Position numbers and translations under genes: made by a program. From the NCBI GenBank assembly GCA_047617105.1, contig JBLGCB010000002.1, positions 1-64,000 on the forward strand: a DNA stretch of 64,000 nt, given 5' to 3'. This document shows, piece by piece, positions 11,062 through 19,890 of the stretch; positions within the stretch are counted from its first letter, which is position 1, and the number at the start of each line of letters is the position of its first letter. Below the pieces are notes generated by a model, which saw nothing but the letters and a program-made list of their open reading frames with translations, ran no database searches and was not told the origin of the DNA. Source of the DNA: JABSOG01 sp047617105 (lineage in GTDB: Bacteria; Pseudomonadota; Gammaproteobacteria; Enterobacterales; Alteromonadaceae).

Positions 11062-11700
11062 ATGGAATTTATCATGGGTGGCATTATTATGTTTGGTGGC
11101 AATTTCACACCAAAAAACTTTGCATCTTGTGAGGGGCAGCTAGTTGCCATTAGCGCCAACCAAGCATTATACTCAATATTAGGCACTACATTTGGTGGCG
11201 ACGGGCGAACCACTTTTGCGCTGCCAGATTTAAGAAGCAGGGTCCCCGTAGGACTAGGAAGAGGACCAGGACAATCAGCCATCACTCTGGGCAAATATTA
11301 TGGCACTGAATCAACTCAGATGACCATTGCGCAAATGCCAACTCACTCACATAAAGCAGCTTTTAAAGGTAACGGCGGGGGGACAGGTAGTTCTCTCACG
11401 GCAACAGCAAAAATGTTTGTAGCAGGCAAAAACGCTGATTCTCCAGATCCGACGAGTGCTTATCTTGCCAATACAACATCAGGCTTTAGTTCTACTGCTG
11501 TCTATAACACCACCCGAGGCACAGCGACCTTGGCAGCAGATGCGATTGACGTCTCCCTCTCCGGCAGCACCGGCGGCATCACTGGTGGCACGGTCGCCGT
11601 CAATCCAACAGGTGGTGGGCAGAAGCTAACCAACATCCAACCCTCGTTGGGTATGAGATATTTGATTTGCACGCAGGGATCGTTCCCATCAAGAAGTTAA
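11062..11700 (+). CDS. Phage tail collar-domain (microcystin-dependent-protein-like) protein
   Basis: 212 aa. The N-terminal half has the hallmark order of the phage tail collar/Mdp family: GGIIMFGGNFTPKNFASCEG, then QLVAISANQALYSILGTTFG, then GDGRTTFALPDLRSRVPVG. The rest is Gly/Thr/Ala-rich, ending in NPTGGGQ...NIQPSLGMRYLICTQG, the family's usual C-terminal signature. The ATG at 11062 is preferred because AGGGGA lies about 6 bases upstream; an in-frame GTG at 10978 would add 28 residues without a comparable ribosome site. These proteins occur outside phages in many bacteria and their function is uncertain. No other phage genes are nearby, so this is probably not a prophage remnant. It lies head-to-head with the giant surface protein. 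Confidence 0.85.
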   Translation: MEFIMGGIIMFGGNFTPKNFASCEGQLVAISANQALYSILGTTFGGDGRTTFALPDLRSRVPVGLGRGPGQSAITLGKYYGTESTQMTIAQMPTHSHKAAFKGNGGGTGSSLTATAKMFVAGKNADSPDPTSAYLANTTSGFSSTAVYNTTRGTATLAADAIDVSLSGSTGGITGGTVAVNPTGGGQKLTNIQPSLGMRYLICTQGSFPSRS

Positions 11701-11723
11701 CCGCTGTGCTCACCGTCAATTAA

Positions 11724-11747
11724 AGCGCCTTCAATACTGCTGGCGCT
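11724..11747. terminator. Hairpin between convergent genes
   Basis: AGCGCC (11724-11729) pairs with GGCGCT (11742-11747) across a 12-base loop. It sits between the stop of the collar gene and the stop of the convergent formyltransferase gene. There is no clear T-run, so intrinsic termination is only a suggestion. Confidence 0.3.
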
Positions 11748-11748
11748 G

Positions 11749-12705
11749 CTATAAAACATCAAACTGGGCTCCGGCATCCAGACCAAAACGTTCAGCAAAA
11801 GCCAAACCGCTAAATACCCCTTCAGTAATGGTTAACACATCCAAACGTAACGCACCATCGATGGTGGCCACTATCAGCCCTTCAGGCTCGCCGACCAGCA
11901 ACACGGTACCAGCAGGCACACCAAAGGTTGGATGATCAACCACAGTTGCTTGCAACAATCCGACAAAAGATTGATGCCAGACAATCATCGCGCCATTAAA
12001 CAACGGATTACCCGCCCTAGCCATCGCCGCAATCTCTGCGCCTTTCATGGTTTGCCAATTGATGATTAAATCTTGCTGAGTTGGCATCGGTGCCGCCAAT
12101 GCCTTCTCTGTTTTAAGGATTTGCACTGTTGCCGTCAAGGTATTGTCCTGCAACTGACCGATAAATTGCAGTACAAAACCCGGTGAGTGCTCGGCCATCA
12201 CATGGCCAAAACTGTTTAAGGTGTCCAGAGGGTGCAGCGGGAAACGTTGTTGTAGCATAATATCACCGCTATCAAGCTTTTCTTCCACCTTTAAGATGCT
12301 TAAACAACCTTCGCTTTCGCGGTTGCGTATCTGCCAATACAACGGCATCGCCCCGCGATATTGTGGCAAAGCTGAGGCATGTAAATTAAACAAGCCATTG
12401 GCAAAAACCCCCAGCACAGACGTTGGTAATTTATGGCCAAACGTGAAGATTAGCCCGGTATTGGCTTGCCAAGCTTCAATTTGATGGGCTATTTGATGGG
12501 TAATGTTTTCAGGCTGTTCAACTTGATAACGAATATGAGGGATATTGGCCTGACTCAGTTGCTGAGCCAATTGCATCGAATCTTCATCAACACGGTCGCT
12601 CAGCACCACACCAGCCAGGTGTTGTGATTGCAGTAATTGATTTAAGGTCGGGATCACGATGCTGCTAGAAGCAAAAAGCACCACTTTAACGGTGTTATTA
12701 TCCAT
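11749..12705 (-). CDS. Methionyl-tRNA formyltransferase-like N-formyltransferase (NRPS accessory candidate)
   Basis: 318 aa from the ATG at 12705; a TTG at 12711 is possible but lies too close to the GGGGAG ribosome site. The formyltransferase core is intact: N107 and H109 in FNLHASALPQYRGAMPLYWQ and D148 in EEKLDSGDIM match the Asn-His-Asp catalytic triad of Fmt. A C-terminal domain of the Fmt/hydroxymethyl type follows (about residues 205-318). It could be the housekeeping enzyme, but fmt normally sits beside def, and here it follows a methyltransferase-like gene by 6 bp and a type II thioesterase. That context favours N-formylation of an NRPS building block from 10-formyl-THF, as for formyl-hydroxyornithine in some siderophores. 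No ornithine N-hydroxylase is in the window, so the substrate is open. Confidence 0.75.
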   Translation of the reverse strand: MDNNTVKVVLFASSSIVIPTLNQLLQSQHLAGVVLSDRVDEDSMQLAQQLSQANIPHIRYQVEQPENITHQIAHQIEAWQANTGLIFTFGHKLPTSVLGVFANGLFNLHASALPQYRGAMPLYWQIRNRESEGCLSILKVEEKLDSGDIMLQQRFPLHPLDTLNSFGHVMAEHSPGFVLQFIGQLQDNTLTATVQILKTEKALAAPMPTQQDLIINWQTMKGAEIAAMARAGNPLFNGAMIVWHQSFVGLLQATVVDHPTFGVPAGTVLLVGEPEGLIVATIDGALRLDVLTITEGVFSGLAFAERFGLDAGAQFDVL

Positions 12706-12711
12706 AAACAA

Positions 12712-14001
12712 TTAACTCCCCACGCCAACCGTGGCCAAAAACCCAGGCAAGCCATTGAGCCGATAGAAGAATTTCAGCGTATCGCCACTTTGCACCAATA
12801 AATCACCGGGTTTAGCATCATGAGGGGTAAAGTTAATACATACATGCAAGTCCGGTAACGGATGGGTGATGCCCGAATCATATTCTCCGAGATATTCATC
12901 GTTATAGGTTTTTATTTGGGTGCAGATCAGCAATATCGGTTGCTCCGGCTTATCCTGATATTGTGCCAGTGGCGGGATCACCACCTCACCACATTCGATC
13001 AAACGGGTATTTTCATCCAGTACGCGTTCGGTTAACCCGCGCAATGAGCTTGGGGTTAAACGTAAAATGTCGCCCAATTCCACCCGTTGATCAACGCTAT
13101 CTTGTGGCATATTCGCTTCACAGAGCCTGGAACTATTATCACGCCATTGCTCAACAAACTCTTGCTGACCGAGATTTAACACCGCGCGTAAAACCACCTC
13201 TTGAGGCAAAAATACCCCATCAACTTCCATTATGGCGGCAAAATGACGGGCCATAGGCAAATGCCCCTCCCGGCTAAAACCGTGCTGCATCGCTTCTAGC
13301 ACCACCATATGTATCGGTGTTGTTGGTTGATACTCACAAGCGTCCTGACAACAAATTTCATTGATATAACCACTCAAGCCCATATCATGAACTATCGCCT
13401 CTAAACTGGCCGCAGCACCGGGCTGGATATCAATCAGGGTCAGGCGAAGATCATTTTCATCATACAGGCCCTTTTGCTGATAATAGCCAATTAATGGCAA
13501 TAACAACGGGGCAAAGGGGCCGCAAGCTGGGTAAACGATATGCAAGCAATCATCATAGCGATTTTTTAAGTCGGCAATGGCTTGATGTGCCCCGCGAATA
13601 AATGAACGCACCCGCAAAACATCTTTTTGCGTGGTGACACAATGATCAGGCGATATCACCAAACCGTGGCGCGAAATAAACTGTCGCTTACGGGCGGAGG
13701 GATCAATATCAGCCATCTGATAAACCTGATTAAGCTGGTCAAACAGCGCCACCAGCTTTGGCTCCAAAGCAGTAATATCGACGGTTTGTTGATTGAGTAT
13801 TTGGCTAACCGCATCAACAATACAGCTTGGTAAGCTGGTGCTTTGCGGTTCGGGTTCTGTTGGGGCGGTGATCTCGGATGGTATCGATTGGCTGAGTTGT
13901 TGGCGTAATAAATCATCCAATGAACCCGTTGATAACTGCGGATCGGCGTAATCCGCAGCGGTAGAAAAAGGGGTATCGTCTCCCATCACATTTTTAGTCA
14001 T
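12712..14001 (-). CDS. SAM-dependent methyltransferase-like protein with PRMT-like features
   Basis: 429 aa; ATG at 14001 with AAGGAC just upstream. Residues 1-100 look like a variable, partly low-complexity N-terminus. Residues 151-250 look like a class I methyltransferase fold: motif I HIVYPACGPFAPLLLPLI (154-171), the acidic end of strand 2 LTLIDIQPG (187-195), and VVLEAMQHGFSREGH (233-247), which resembles the double-E loop of protein arginine methyltransferases, followed by a beta-rich C-terminal half (DGVFLPQEVVLRAVL). The family assignment is my reading and could be wrong. The gene lies between a type II thioesterase gene and a formyltransferase gene on the same strand, suggesting a tailoring role in a nonribosomal pathway; the acceptor is unknown. 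Confidence 0.6.
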   Translation of the reverse strand: MTKNVMGDDTPFSTAADYADPQLSTGSLDDLLRQQLSQSIPSEITAPTEPEPQSTSLPSCIVDAVSQILNQQTVDITALEPKLVALFDQLNQVYQMADIDPSARKRQFISRHGLVISPDHCVTTQKDVLRVRSFIRGAHQAIADLKNRYDDCLHIVYPACGPFAPLLLPLIGYYQQKGLYDENDLRLTLIDIQPGAAASLEAIVHDMGLSGYINEICCQDACEYQPTTPIHMVVLEAMQHGFSREGHLPMARHFAAIMEVDGVFLPQEVVLRAVLNLGQQEFVEQWRDNSSRLCEANMPQDSVDQRVELGDILRLTPSSLRGLTERVLDENTRLIECGEVVIPPLAQYQDKPEQPILLICTQIKTYNDEYLGEYDSGITHPLPDLHVCINFTPHDAKPGDLLVQSGDTLKFFYRLNGLPGFLATVGVGS

Positions 14002-14108
14002 GCTTTGTCCTTCATTATTGATCTTATGGCAAACACGATCTTAAATGTATCAGACAACAGTGATAATGCCATTAAATAACAAAAAACTATGACGGCACTA
14101 TGAAGGCA

Positions 14109-14927
14109 CTACAACATCACATTGTAATGCACTTGTTTAACGAACCAGCTGAGTTTTTCATTCAAATAGTCCAGCACTTCTTCTTTATGGCTGTTGATAA
14201 AGAAGTGGTCACCATCATACTGTCTGACATCCACATGACCGTCCATCAATTCATGCCATTTTAATACATCCGCTTCTGGCACATCGGTATCGCCGGTGCC
14301 ATACAGTAAACTGGCATCACATTTAAGTTTGTGTTCGCCTTTGTAGCTGAAGGTTTCACTAAGGGCAAAATCAGACCGCAACACCGGCATAAAGAGTTCC
14401 ATCAGTTCTTTTTGCGCCAAAATTTCTTTCGGGGTGCCGCCAAGGCTTTCGAGTTCTTCAAGAAATTCATCATCTGGCAAGGCGTGTAAAGCGCGTTTTC
14501 TGGCGGGTAAATGAATTGCACGTTTGGCAGAAACAAAGTGATATAACTGACGTGAAAGGTGTGGATTGGTCGCCGCTTTTTGTTGTAATGCACGGGCTAA
14601 TTCAAAGCTGAGCATTCCGCCATTACTATGGCCAAAGAAGATAAACGGCTTGGTCAGCAACGGCATAATTTGCGGCAATAATGCCTCAATCATACCATCA
14701 CAAGAGCTGATTAATGGATCGACAAAACGGCTCGCTCGACCCGGATACTGAACGCCAATCACCTCAACCTCAGGGGGTAAACTTTCACACCAGTCCTGAA
14801 AAATCTGGGCACTGCCACCAGCGTAAGGAAAACAAAATAATCTGATCACGGCATCAGGCGCCGGTTTGGTGACGTTAAACCACTTATTACGATATAAACT
14901 TGGCATCTTTGCTAGTCCCATTTCCAT
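14109..14927 (-). CDS. Type II thioesterase (NRPS proofreading)
   Basis: 272 aa alpha/beta hydrolase of the GrsT/TesA family, which removes wrong or stalled acyl groups from carrier proteins. Seen: RLFCFPYAGGSAQIFQDW, GVQYPGRASRF, nucleophile S101 in GHSNGG (usually GHSMGA/G), and H241 in YDGDHFFIN. The ATG at 14927 has no clear ribosome site; the ATG at 14906 (MPSLYRNKWF), behind GGGA, is an equally good start. It is probably co-transcribed with the methyltransferase-like and formyltransferase genes (107-bp gap). The main NRPS operon ends ~14 kb away and encodes no other type II thioesterase, so this enzyme may serve it in trans. Confidence 0.88.
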   Translation of the reverse strand: MEMGLAKMPSLYRNKWFNVTKPAPDAVIRLFCFPYAGGSAQIFQDWCESLPPEVEVIGVQYPGRASRFVDPLISSCDGMIEALLPQIMPLLTKPFIFFGHSNGGMLSFELARALQQKAATNPHLSRQLYHFVSAKRAIHLPARKRALHALPDDEFLEELESLGGTPKEILAQKELMELFMPVLRSDFALSETFSYKGEHKLKCDASLLYGTGDTDVPEADVLKWHELMDGHVDVRQYDGDHFFINSHKEEVLDYLNEKLSWFVKQVHYNVML

Positions 14928-15167
14928 TGTTAATTACTGAATAAAAGCGCTTATAAAGGTCAATTTCATTGATTAGCGCGAAAAAAACCTCAAAAACCCC
15001 GACTCGGACTTAGAAAAAGCCATTATATAAGCACTATAGTACCGGGCAATATAGCAAAAATGGCCTGTTTCAACAAGTTAACGCGACAGCGAAAAAGTTG
15101 ATTAAAAATGCTGTGCTATACTGATTATTAAGTAGCCAATTGGCCATTAGACGCAGACGGACGTAGA

Positions 15168-17453
15168 ATGAATAAAGCAAGCTGTCTTATCAACATGCTC
15201 ATCATCATTTGTTTACTGAGCAGCGGCTTAGTTTGTGGCCAAACCGATGAAGTCGACCCGTTTAACTTGCCATTAGAACAACTGTTTAACACCCAAGTCA
15301 GCACTGCCTCGGGTTGGGACGAAGCGCTGCGAGATGCCCCGGCAGCCATGATGATCATCAGCCGAAAAGACATAGAACAGCGTGGTTACAGCAGTCTCGG
15401 CGATATTTTTGCCGACCTGCCAGGTTTTGATGCCATCGGTTTTGGCACCACTGCTCAAATTGTCGCCTATCAACGGGGTTACCGCACCACCGCCATGCAG
15501 CGCACGCTCATTGCCATCAATGGTGTATTAGACAACCACCTATGGACCCATCGACTAACCGCCAACCACCAATACCCGATGACCGCCATTGAACGTATCG
15601 AAGTGCTTTATGGCCCGGCTGGGTCTATTTATGGCCCCAATGCATTTCTGGGCGTAGTGAATATTATTACTCGCCAACCAGATGAGGTTGATGAAGAAGA
15701 TGAACAACCCTATTGGCTCAACGTCAGCGCCACTTTGGGCGAAGATAACACCCGTGGTTTTAGTCTTGACGGCGGTGGCAAACTCGGTGATGTAAACTTC
15801 AATTTTGCGCTGCAACAATACCGCAGCGACGGTGCCAGTCTTGATGACTATCCTAGCTGGGGATTTGCCAATGCCAACTGGCTGAACAATACCGACGTTT
15901 GGGGACCGGTATTACAACATCAAAGCAACGGCGAAAATTACGGCCATTATCTAAACCCGGATGATGACTGGGGTTTGCTCAGTGAGATCAGCTACCACGA
16001 CACCACCCTCGGCGTGATCTCTTGGTCAACCACCCGCGGTTATGGTCTCTATTATGCCTTTGATCATGCTCAACCCAATGCCAGTTGGCAAACCGGATCT
16101 CGTCAGTTCTACCTCAAACATGACACCGCCATTAATCATAAACTCAAGTCAAAAACCTTGCTTAAATACCATATCAGTGATTATCGCGGCGACTTTGCTG
16201 AGGCCATGGTGGACTCAAACGAAGGTCAACAAAACTTCTCTTACGTGTCGATTTCTGATTGGAACACCGATAACGATAGCTGGAAGTTTCGTCAAGATTT
16301 TGAGTATCAGGCCAACGACCAGTTAAAAGTCAGTGGTGGACTCAAGTATGCGCGTAAAGACCTGACCAAAGCCTATGATATTTGCAATTATTATGCTGAT
16401 AGCTTTTGCTCAGCGGATAATGGCAACGACGACGGCCCCCATGGGCTGGGTGCTGGTATTTTTCATAGCACCGATGCACAACTTACCCTTGGGCCACCTC
16501 CTTTGGCTAATATACCTCGCCTCAATAAAGTCAAAACCAGCGATAAAGGCGCTTATGTCCAGCTGGGTTGGTTGCCCGAGCATTGGCGTTTTTCGGCCAG
16601 TTTACGTTGGGATGATAATTCTGTTTACGGTGCATTTTTCAAACCTCGTCTGTCTGCCATTCATCACTTGAACGACCAGAGCACCATTAAACTGATCTAC
16701 GCCGAAGCCTTTCAAGAACCCGCCCCACAGCAACTCTACGGTGGTTGGACTGGGCGTAAAGCCAACCCAGATTTACAACCCGAAGAAGTGAGCAATATCG
16801 AATTGATCTTGATGCACCAACAGGGCAACTGGTCCCATGATGTTTCACTCTATCACGCCAAATATAATCATGTGATCAAAGAAGAAGCGCAAAATGCCGG
16901 AAAACGTGATGTCACTGGTGTTGAATACCGGGGTAACACCACCTTTGCCAATCCGCTAGGCAACACTGACAGCGTTGAAGATATCACGGCCAACTTCTAT
17001 TACAGCTGGACCGACGCCAAAAGTGCCATCACCTACGACCATGATATCGATGAATGGATTGATGGCCGAGCAGAGTTGGGCGATATCGCCCGCCATAAAA
17101 TCAGCGCGGCGGTTAACCTTCCTTGGAGTGAAGCCATCAATATCAACCTCAAAGCCAACTGGGTGGGTGATCGCACCCTTTATTTACGCAATAAACTGCG
17201 GGCGCAGGGTAAAAAGGCCGACAGTTATACCACTGTGGACTTGACGTTAAACTGGTCATTCAACCCCATGGCTGATCACCCTGTTAAACTTAAACTCGCC
17301 ATCACCAATTTATTTGATAAGGCTTATTACCATCCTGGTGGTGAGGCGGCAGATTCGGGAGATGATTTTACCGAGCGCGCTCAAGGGGTGAGAAACTCAC
17401 TTGTCCCCCAGGTCGGGCGACGTTGGTTATTGAGCGTTGGGTATGAATTTTAG
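15168..17453 (+). CDS. TonB-dependent outer membrane receptor
   Basis: 761 aa. An N-terminal hydrophobic signal (MNKASCLINMLIIICLLSS) is followed by an LPLEQLFNTQVSTAS segment and a plug domain (APAAMMIISRKDIEQRGYSS, RTLIAINGVLDN, IERIEVLYGPAGSIYGPNA, FLGVVNIITRQ), then a 22-strand-type beta-barrel ending in VGRRWLLSVGYEF with a terminal aromatic, as in outer membrane proteins. It resembles CirA/BtuB-like receptors more than the FhuA/FpvA type at 62303. The cargo is not evident. The gene is divergent from the thioesterase gene (240-bp intergenic) and could import the product of the neighbouring genes or something unrelated. I saw no obvious Fur box immediately upstream. Confidence 0.88.
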   Translation: MNKASCLINMLIIICLLSSGLVCGQTDEVDPFNLPLEQLFNTQVSTASGWDEALRDAPAAMMIISRKDIEQRGYSSLGDIFADLPGFDAIGFGTTAQIVAYQRGYRTTAMQRTLIAINGVLDNHLWTHRLTANHQYPMTAIERIEVLYGPAGSIYGPNAFLGVVNIITRQPDEVDEEDEQPYWLNVSATLGEDNTRGFSLDGGGKLGDVNFNFALQQYRSDGASLDDYPSWGFANANWLNNTDVWGPVLQHQSNGENYGHYLNPDDDWGLLSEISYHDTTLGVISWSTTRGYGLYYAFDHAQPNASWQTGSRQFYLKHDTAINHKLKSKTLLKYHISDYRGDFAEAMVDSNEGQQNFSYVSISDWNTDNDSWKFRQDFEYQANDQLKVSGGLKYARKDLTKAYDICNYYADSFCSADNGNDDGPHGLGAGIFHSTDAQLTLGPPPLANIPRLNKVKTSDKGAYVQLGWLPEHWRFSASLRWDDNSVYGAFFKPRLSAIHHLNDQSTIKLIYAEAFQEPAPQQLYGGWTGRKANPDLQPEEVSNIELILMHQQGNWSHDVSLYHAKYNHVIKEEAQNAGKRDVTGVEYRGNTTFANPLGNTDSVEDITANFYYSWTDAKSAITYDHDIDEWIDGRAELGDIARHKISAAVNLPWSEAININLKANWVGDRTLYLRNKLRAQGKKADSYTTVDLTLNWSFNPMADHPVKLKLAITNLFDKAYYHPGGEAADSGDDFTERAQGVRNSLVPQVGRRWLLSVGYEF

Positions 17454-17594
17454 CGAATAATGTGAGCGCAAAATACACTGCCATCCATCCCCAGTTCAAT
17501 ATCTCTTATGCTTTTAAAGCATGTTACTAGTGGTTTTAGAATGTTTTATTCTCAAAATAATTGCTGACTAAATAACCAGTATGATTGCCTGGTG

Positions 17595-17610
17595 CTATAC
17601 TTATATACAG
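17595..17610 (+). promoter_or_regulatory. Weak LexA-box-like site upstream of the HNH gene
   Basis: The 16-mer CTATACTTATATACAG has a perfect right half ACAG and a one-mismatch left half CTAT (consensus CTGT) at LexA spacing, with a TA-rich centre, 37 bp before the start codon. It could equally be an AT-rich promoter element. Confidence 0.22.
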
Positions 17611-17646
17611 TATAAAGCTGATAACTATAGCATTCAGGAGAACAAA

Positions 17647-19185
17647 ATGTTGTTAAATGAAAATCACTTATTTGATCACGCCAATCGCGAATATAAGAAT
17701 ATTAGTAATATCGAACTTGGCGATGAAATCACGCTCATGGCCGGACAAATTACTGCCGCGACCTATTGTTTTTTAAAAATGCTCGCTGAATTCGACCGCC
17801 GCAAAGGTTGGGACAACGGGTGTATCCGTTCTTGCTCACACTGGTTAAGCTTAAATTGTGGCATGACTGCGACTACGGCTCGCGAAAAGCTACGGGTTGC
17901 CCATTGCCTTGAAAAACTGCCTAACATCAATAAAGAATTTGAAAGCGGTAAGCTCAGCTATTCTAAAGTGCGCGCCATGACCAGAGTGGCGACTGATGAC
18001 AACGAAGACATTTTATTAAGTGTTGCCATCGGCGGCACTGCCAGTCATATAGAAAAGCTGGTTCGTAGATATCAACTGGTGGATGAAAATCAAAATCCTG
18101 TAGAGCAAGGCGATGAATATCAGCAACGAAAGTTGGACTATTATCAGGATGATGAGGGCATGTGGATTCTGCACGCTAAATTACCTCAGCTTGAAGGCGG
18201 CTTACTGGTTAAAGCGATTGAAGAAATCATAAGGCAGCAGGATAAAAATCATTCAGAACAAGTGTCTGAAAAGGAGCAAAATGCTTCCGCGGAAGCGCCT
18301 GGACAGGAACAAGATGCTTCCACACAAGTGCCTGAAAAGGAGCAAAATGCTTCCGCGGAAGCGCCTGGACAGGAACAGATAAGCGTGCCAGTGGTTGAAA
18401 AAGCCAGCTATAGTCAAAAACGTGGGGACGCGCTTGCTTCTCTAGCGGAACACTACATAGCGACAGCAACTGTTGATGATGAAAATGGCGGCGTTCAGGC
18501 ATTGGCTGGTCATGAACGCTGTCAGGTGGTATTACATTTAAGTGTTGATACTTTAGAGGCTGAAGCCAAACCTAAACACGAGCACGGTGAAAGCTGCCAT
18601 TACCTCACCCCGCCGAATGTGGATTATCAGTGGATCTCTATAGCCAATGCCAAACGTTTTAGTAGTGATGCCAGTTTGTATACGGTTTTAGAAGATAAAT
18701 ACGGTAACGTGCTCAATGTTGGCAGAAAAACCAGGACTGTCGGCACCGCATTGAAGCGAGCGCTGGATTTGCGCGATGAAATCTGCCGTTTCCCCGGATG
18801 TTGTGCTAATAAGTATGTTGATTTTCATCATATCAAACACTGGGCAGATGGTGGTGAGACCGAACCTGATAACCTTATCAAGCTATGTCGATTTCATCAT
18901 GCTCAACTACATAAGGGTCATTACGCCATCACAGTACAACAACAAACTCAAGAGAACAACGGCCAGAAGTGGGAGTTTGAAACAGCCGCAGGTGAAATCA
19001 TAAACCCGAACCCTACACCACTACCAATTACAACAAACAAAGACTTTTTAGGCGTACAATGGCCCAACATTGATAGTCGAACTGGGGTTTCTAGTTGGCG
19101 GGGCGAGCCATTGAATTATTCAGAGGCACTTGGAGATTTACTTTGGTGTAAGCATCGTAATTTCGATAATTTACTTCGTTATTAA
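17647..19185 (+). CDS. DUF222 / 13E12-type HNH endonuclease-domain protein
   Basis: 512 aa from the ATG at 17647, preceded by CAGGAG at 7-bp spacing; the reading frame also opens at 17581 without a ribosome site. The N-terminal half is DUF222-like (RSCSHWLSLNCGMTATTARE, KLRVAHCLEKLP, LSYSKVRAMTRVA). The C-terminal part has an HNH nuclease fold at about residues 379-423: CRFPGCCANKYVDFHHIKHW, DNLIKLCRFHHAQLH, with paired cysteines, the HH of the active site and the downstream Asn/His. The middle carries a Glu/Gln/Ala-rich insert with a duplicated 46-bp unit. Function is unknown; these proteins are often multicopy and are associated with DNA processing or mobile DNA without proof. Confidence 0.85.
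   Translation: MLLNENHLFDHANREYKNISNIELGDEITLMAGQITAATYCFLKMLAEFDRRKGWDNGCIRSCSHWLSLNCGMTATTAREKLRVAHCLEKLPNINKEFESGKLSYSKVRAMTRVATDDNEDILLSVAIGGTASHIEKLVRRYQLVDENQNPVEQGDEYQQRKLDYYQDDEGMWILHAKLPQLEGGLLVKAIEEIIRQQDKNHSEQVSEKEQNASAEAPGQEQDASTQVPEKEQNASAEAPGQEQISVPVVEKASYSQKRGDALASLAEHYIATATVDDENGGVQALAGHERCQVVLHLSVDTLEAEAKPKHEHGESCHYLTPPNVDYQWISIANAKRFSSDASLYTVLEDKYGNVLNVGRKTRTVGTALKRALDLRDEICRFPGCCANKYVDFHHIKHWADGGETEPDNLIKLCRFHHAQLHKGHYAITVQQQTQENNGQKWEFETAAGEIINPNPTPLPITTNKDFLGVQWPNIDSRTGVSSWRGEPLNYSEALGDLLWCKHRNFDNLLRY
18266..18377 (+). repeat. 46-bp perfect direct repeat inside the HNH gene
   Basis: The 46 bp at 18266-18311 recur exactly at 18332-18377 (period 66 bp, in frame), encoding EKEQNASAEAPGQEQ twice with a diverged half-copy between. 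Each copy contains the 14-bp palindrome GCTTCCGCGGAAGC. The perfect identity suggests recent duplication or slippage. Confidence 0.9.
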
Positions 19186-19551
19186 CCAATGGTCTCTCTT
19201 CTATTGGGGCAATTCTACATAGGCGGCCTGCCCTGCTTCCGTGGAGATCGAAGGTGCACTTTCAATATTTATAAATATAAGGCGGTAGGTTACGCCATAA
19301 ACAAAGTAATATGGATTAGTTAATTATTGTCAGTTTTTCGCCCAAAGCGAGCAAGTTGTCAATAATCAGAACTAACAGCAAAAACTTGTTTACATGATAA
19401 ATTCTAATTGAAAGGATGGTATTGGCGACGAAATATTACACTCACTTACCCCAGGCGGTCATTCAAACATAGTTATGCTCAAAACAGTTGGTATGTTACT
19501 ATTTAGTCTATTTTTAAACTATAATTTGGACCCTTAATAAGAATCAATATA
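19186..19551. other. Intergenic region between HNH gene and small unknown gene
   Basis: 366 bp, AT-rich. A TATAAT at 19520-19525 could be the -10 element for the gene at 19552, with only a weak -35 match (TTACTA near 19496). The stretch TTCGCCCAAAGCGAGCAAG near 19337 partly resembles TTCGCCCATTGCTAGCAAAC near 19946. No RNA gene or mobile element was recognised. Confidence 0.4.
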
Positions 19552-19890
19552 ATGAATGAAATCATAACCAGCATAAACGACGGAGGCAACCCAAATCCAA
19601 CCACAGGAACAGGTTATCGTGTTGCTGTTCCTTGGGGTTTCCGAAAATTACATTTTGATAAATACGCTGATAGAACCGTGACACTCAAGCTTGAGGTTGG
19701 GGTGTGCGAGATAATTCTAACAGATTCATTTTGGAATCGCTGCAACGAGCTTAAACATCAACTTGTCGGAAAGCTGCTGATAAAACACCAAGCAACTGAT
19801 TGGGTTAAAAATAAACCAAATCAAGTACTACTTAAAAAATTAGAAGAAGGAGTGTTTGAGGTGCAGTGGCTTAATAAAGTTAAAAGTTAA
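19552..19890 (+). CDS. Hypothetical protein, 112 aa
   Basis: 112 aa, not recognised. The sequence is of mixed composition with no signal peptide or membrane segment: a Gly/Asn/Pro-rich start (GGNPNPTTGTGYRVAVPWGF) followed by alternating beta-like and helical stretches (RTVTLKLEVGVCEIILTDSF, NRCNELKHQLVGKLL). The basic content fits a small soluble protein. The ribosome site is weak (AAGAAT). A TATAAT lies 26 bp upstream. It sits among AT-rich spacers with another small unknown gene on the same strand, an accessory-looking stretch between the HNH gene and the arg operon. It could be spurious, but the length and composition favour a real gene. Confidence 0.5.
   Translation: MNEIITSINDGGNPNPTTGTGYRVAVPWGFRKLHFDKYADRTVTLKLEVGVCEIILTDSFWNRCNELKHQLVGKLLIKHQATDWVKNKPNQVLLKKLEEGVFEVQWLNKVKS

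Noticed and set aside
11062..11700. Prophage remnant
   Set aside because: Only a collar-domain protein is present; no other structural, integrase or lysis genes. Mdp proteins occur outside phages.
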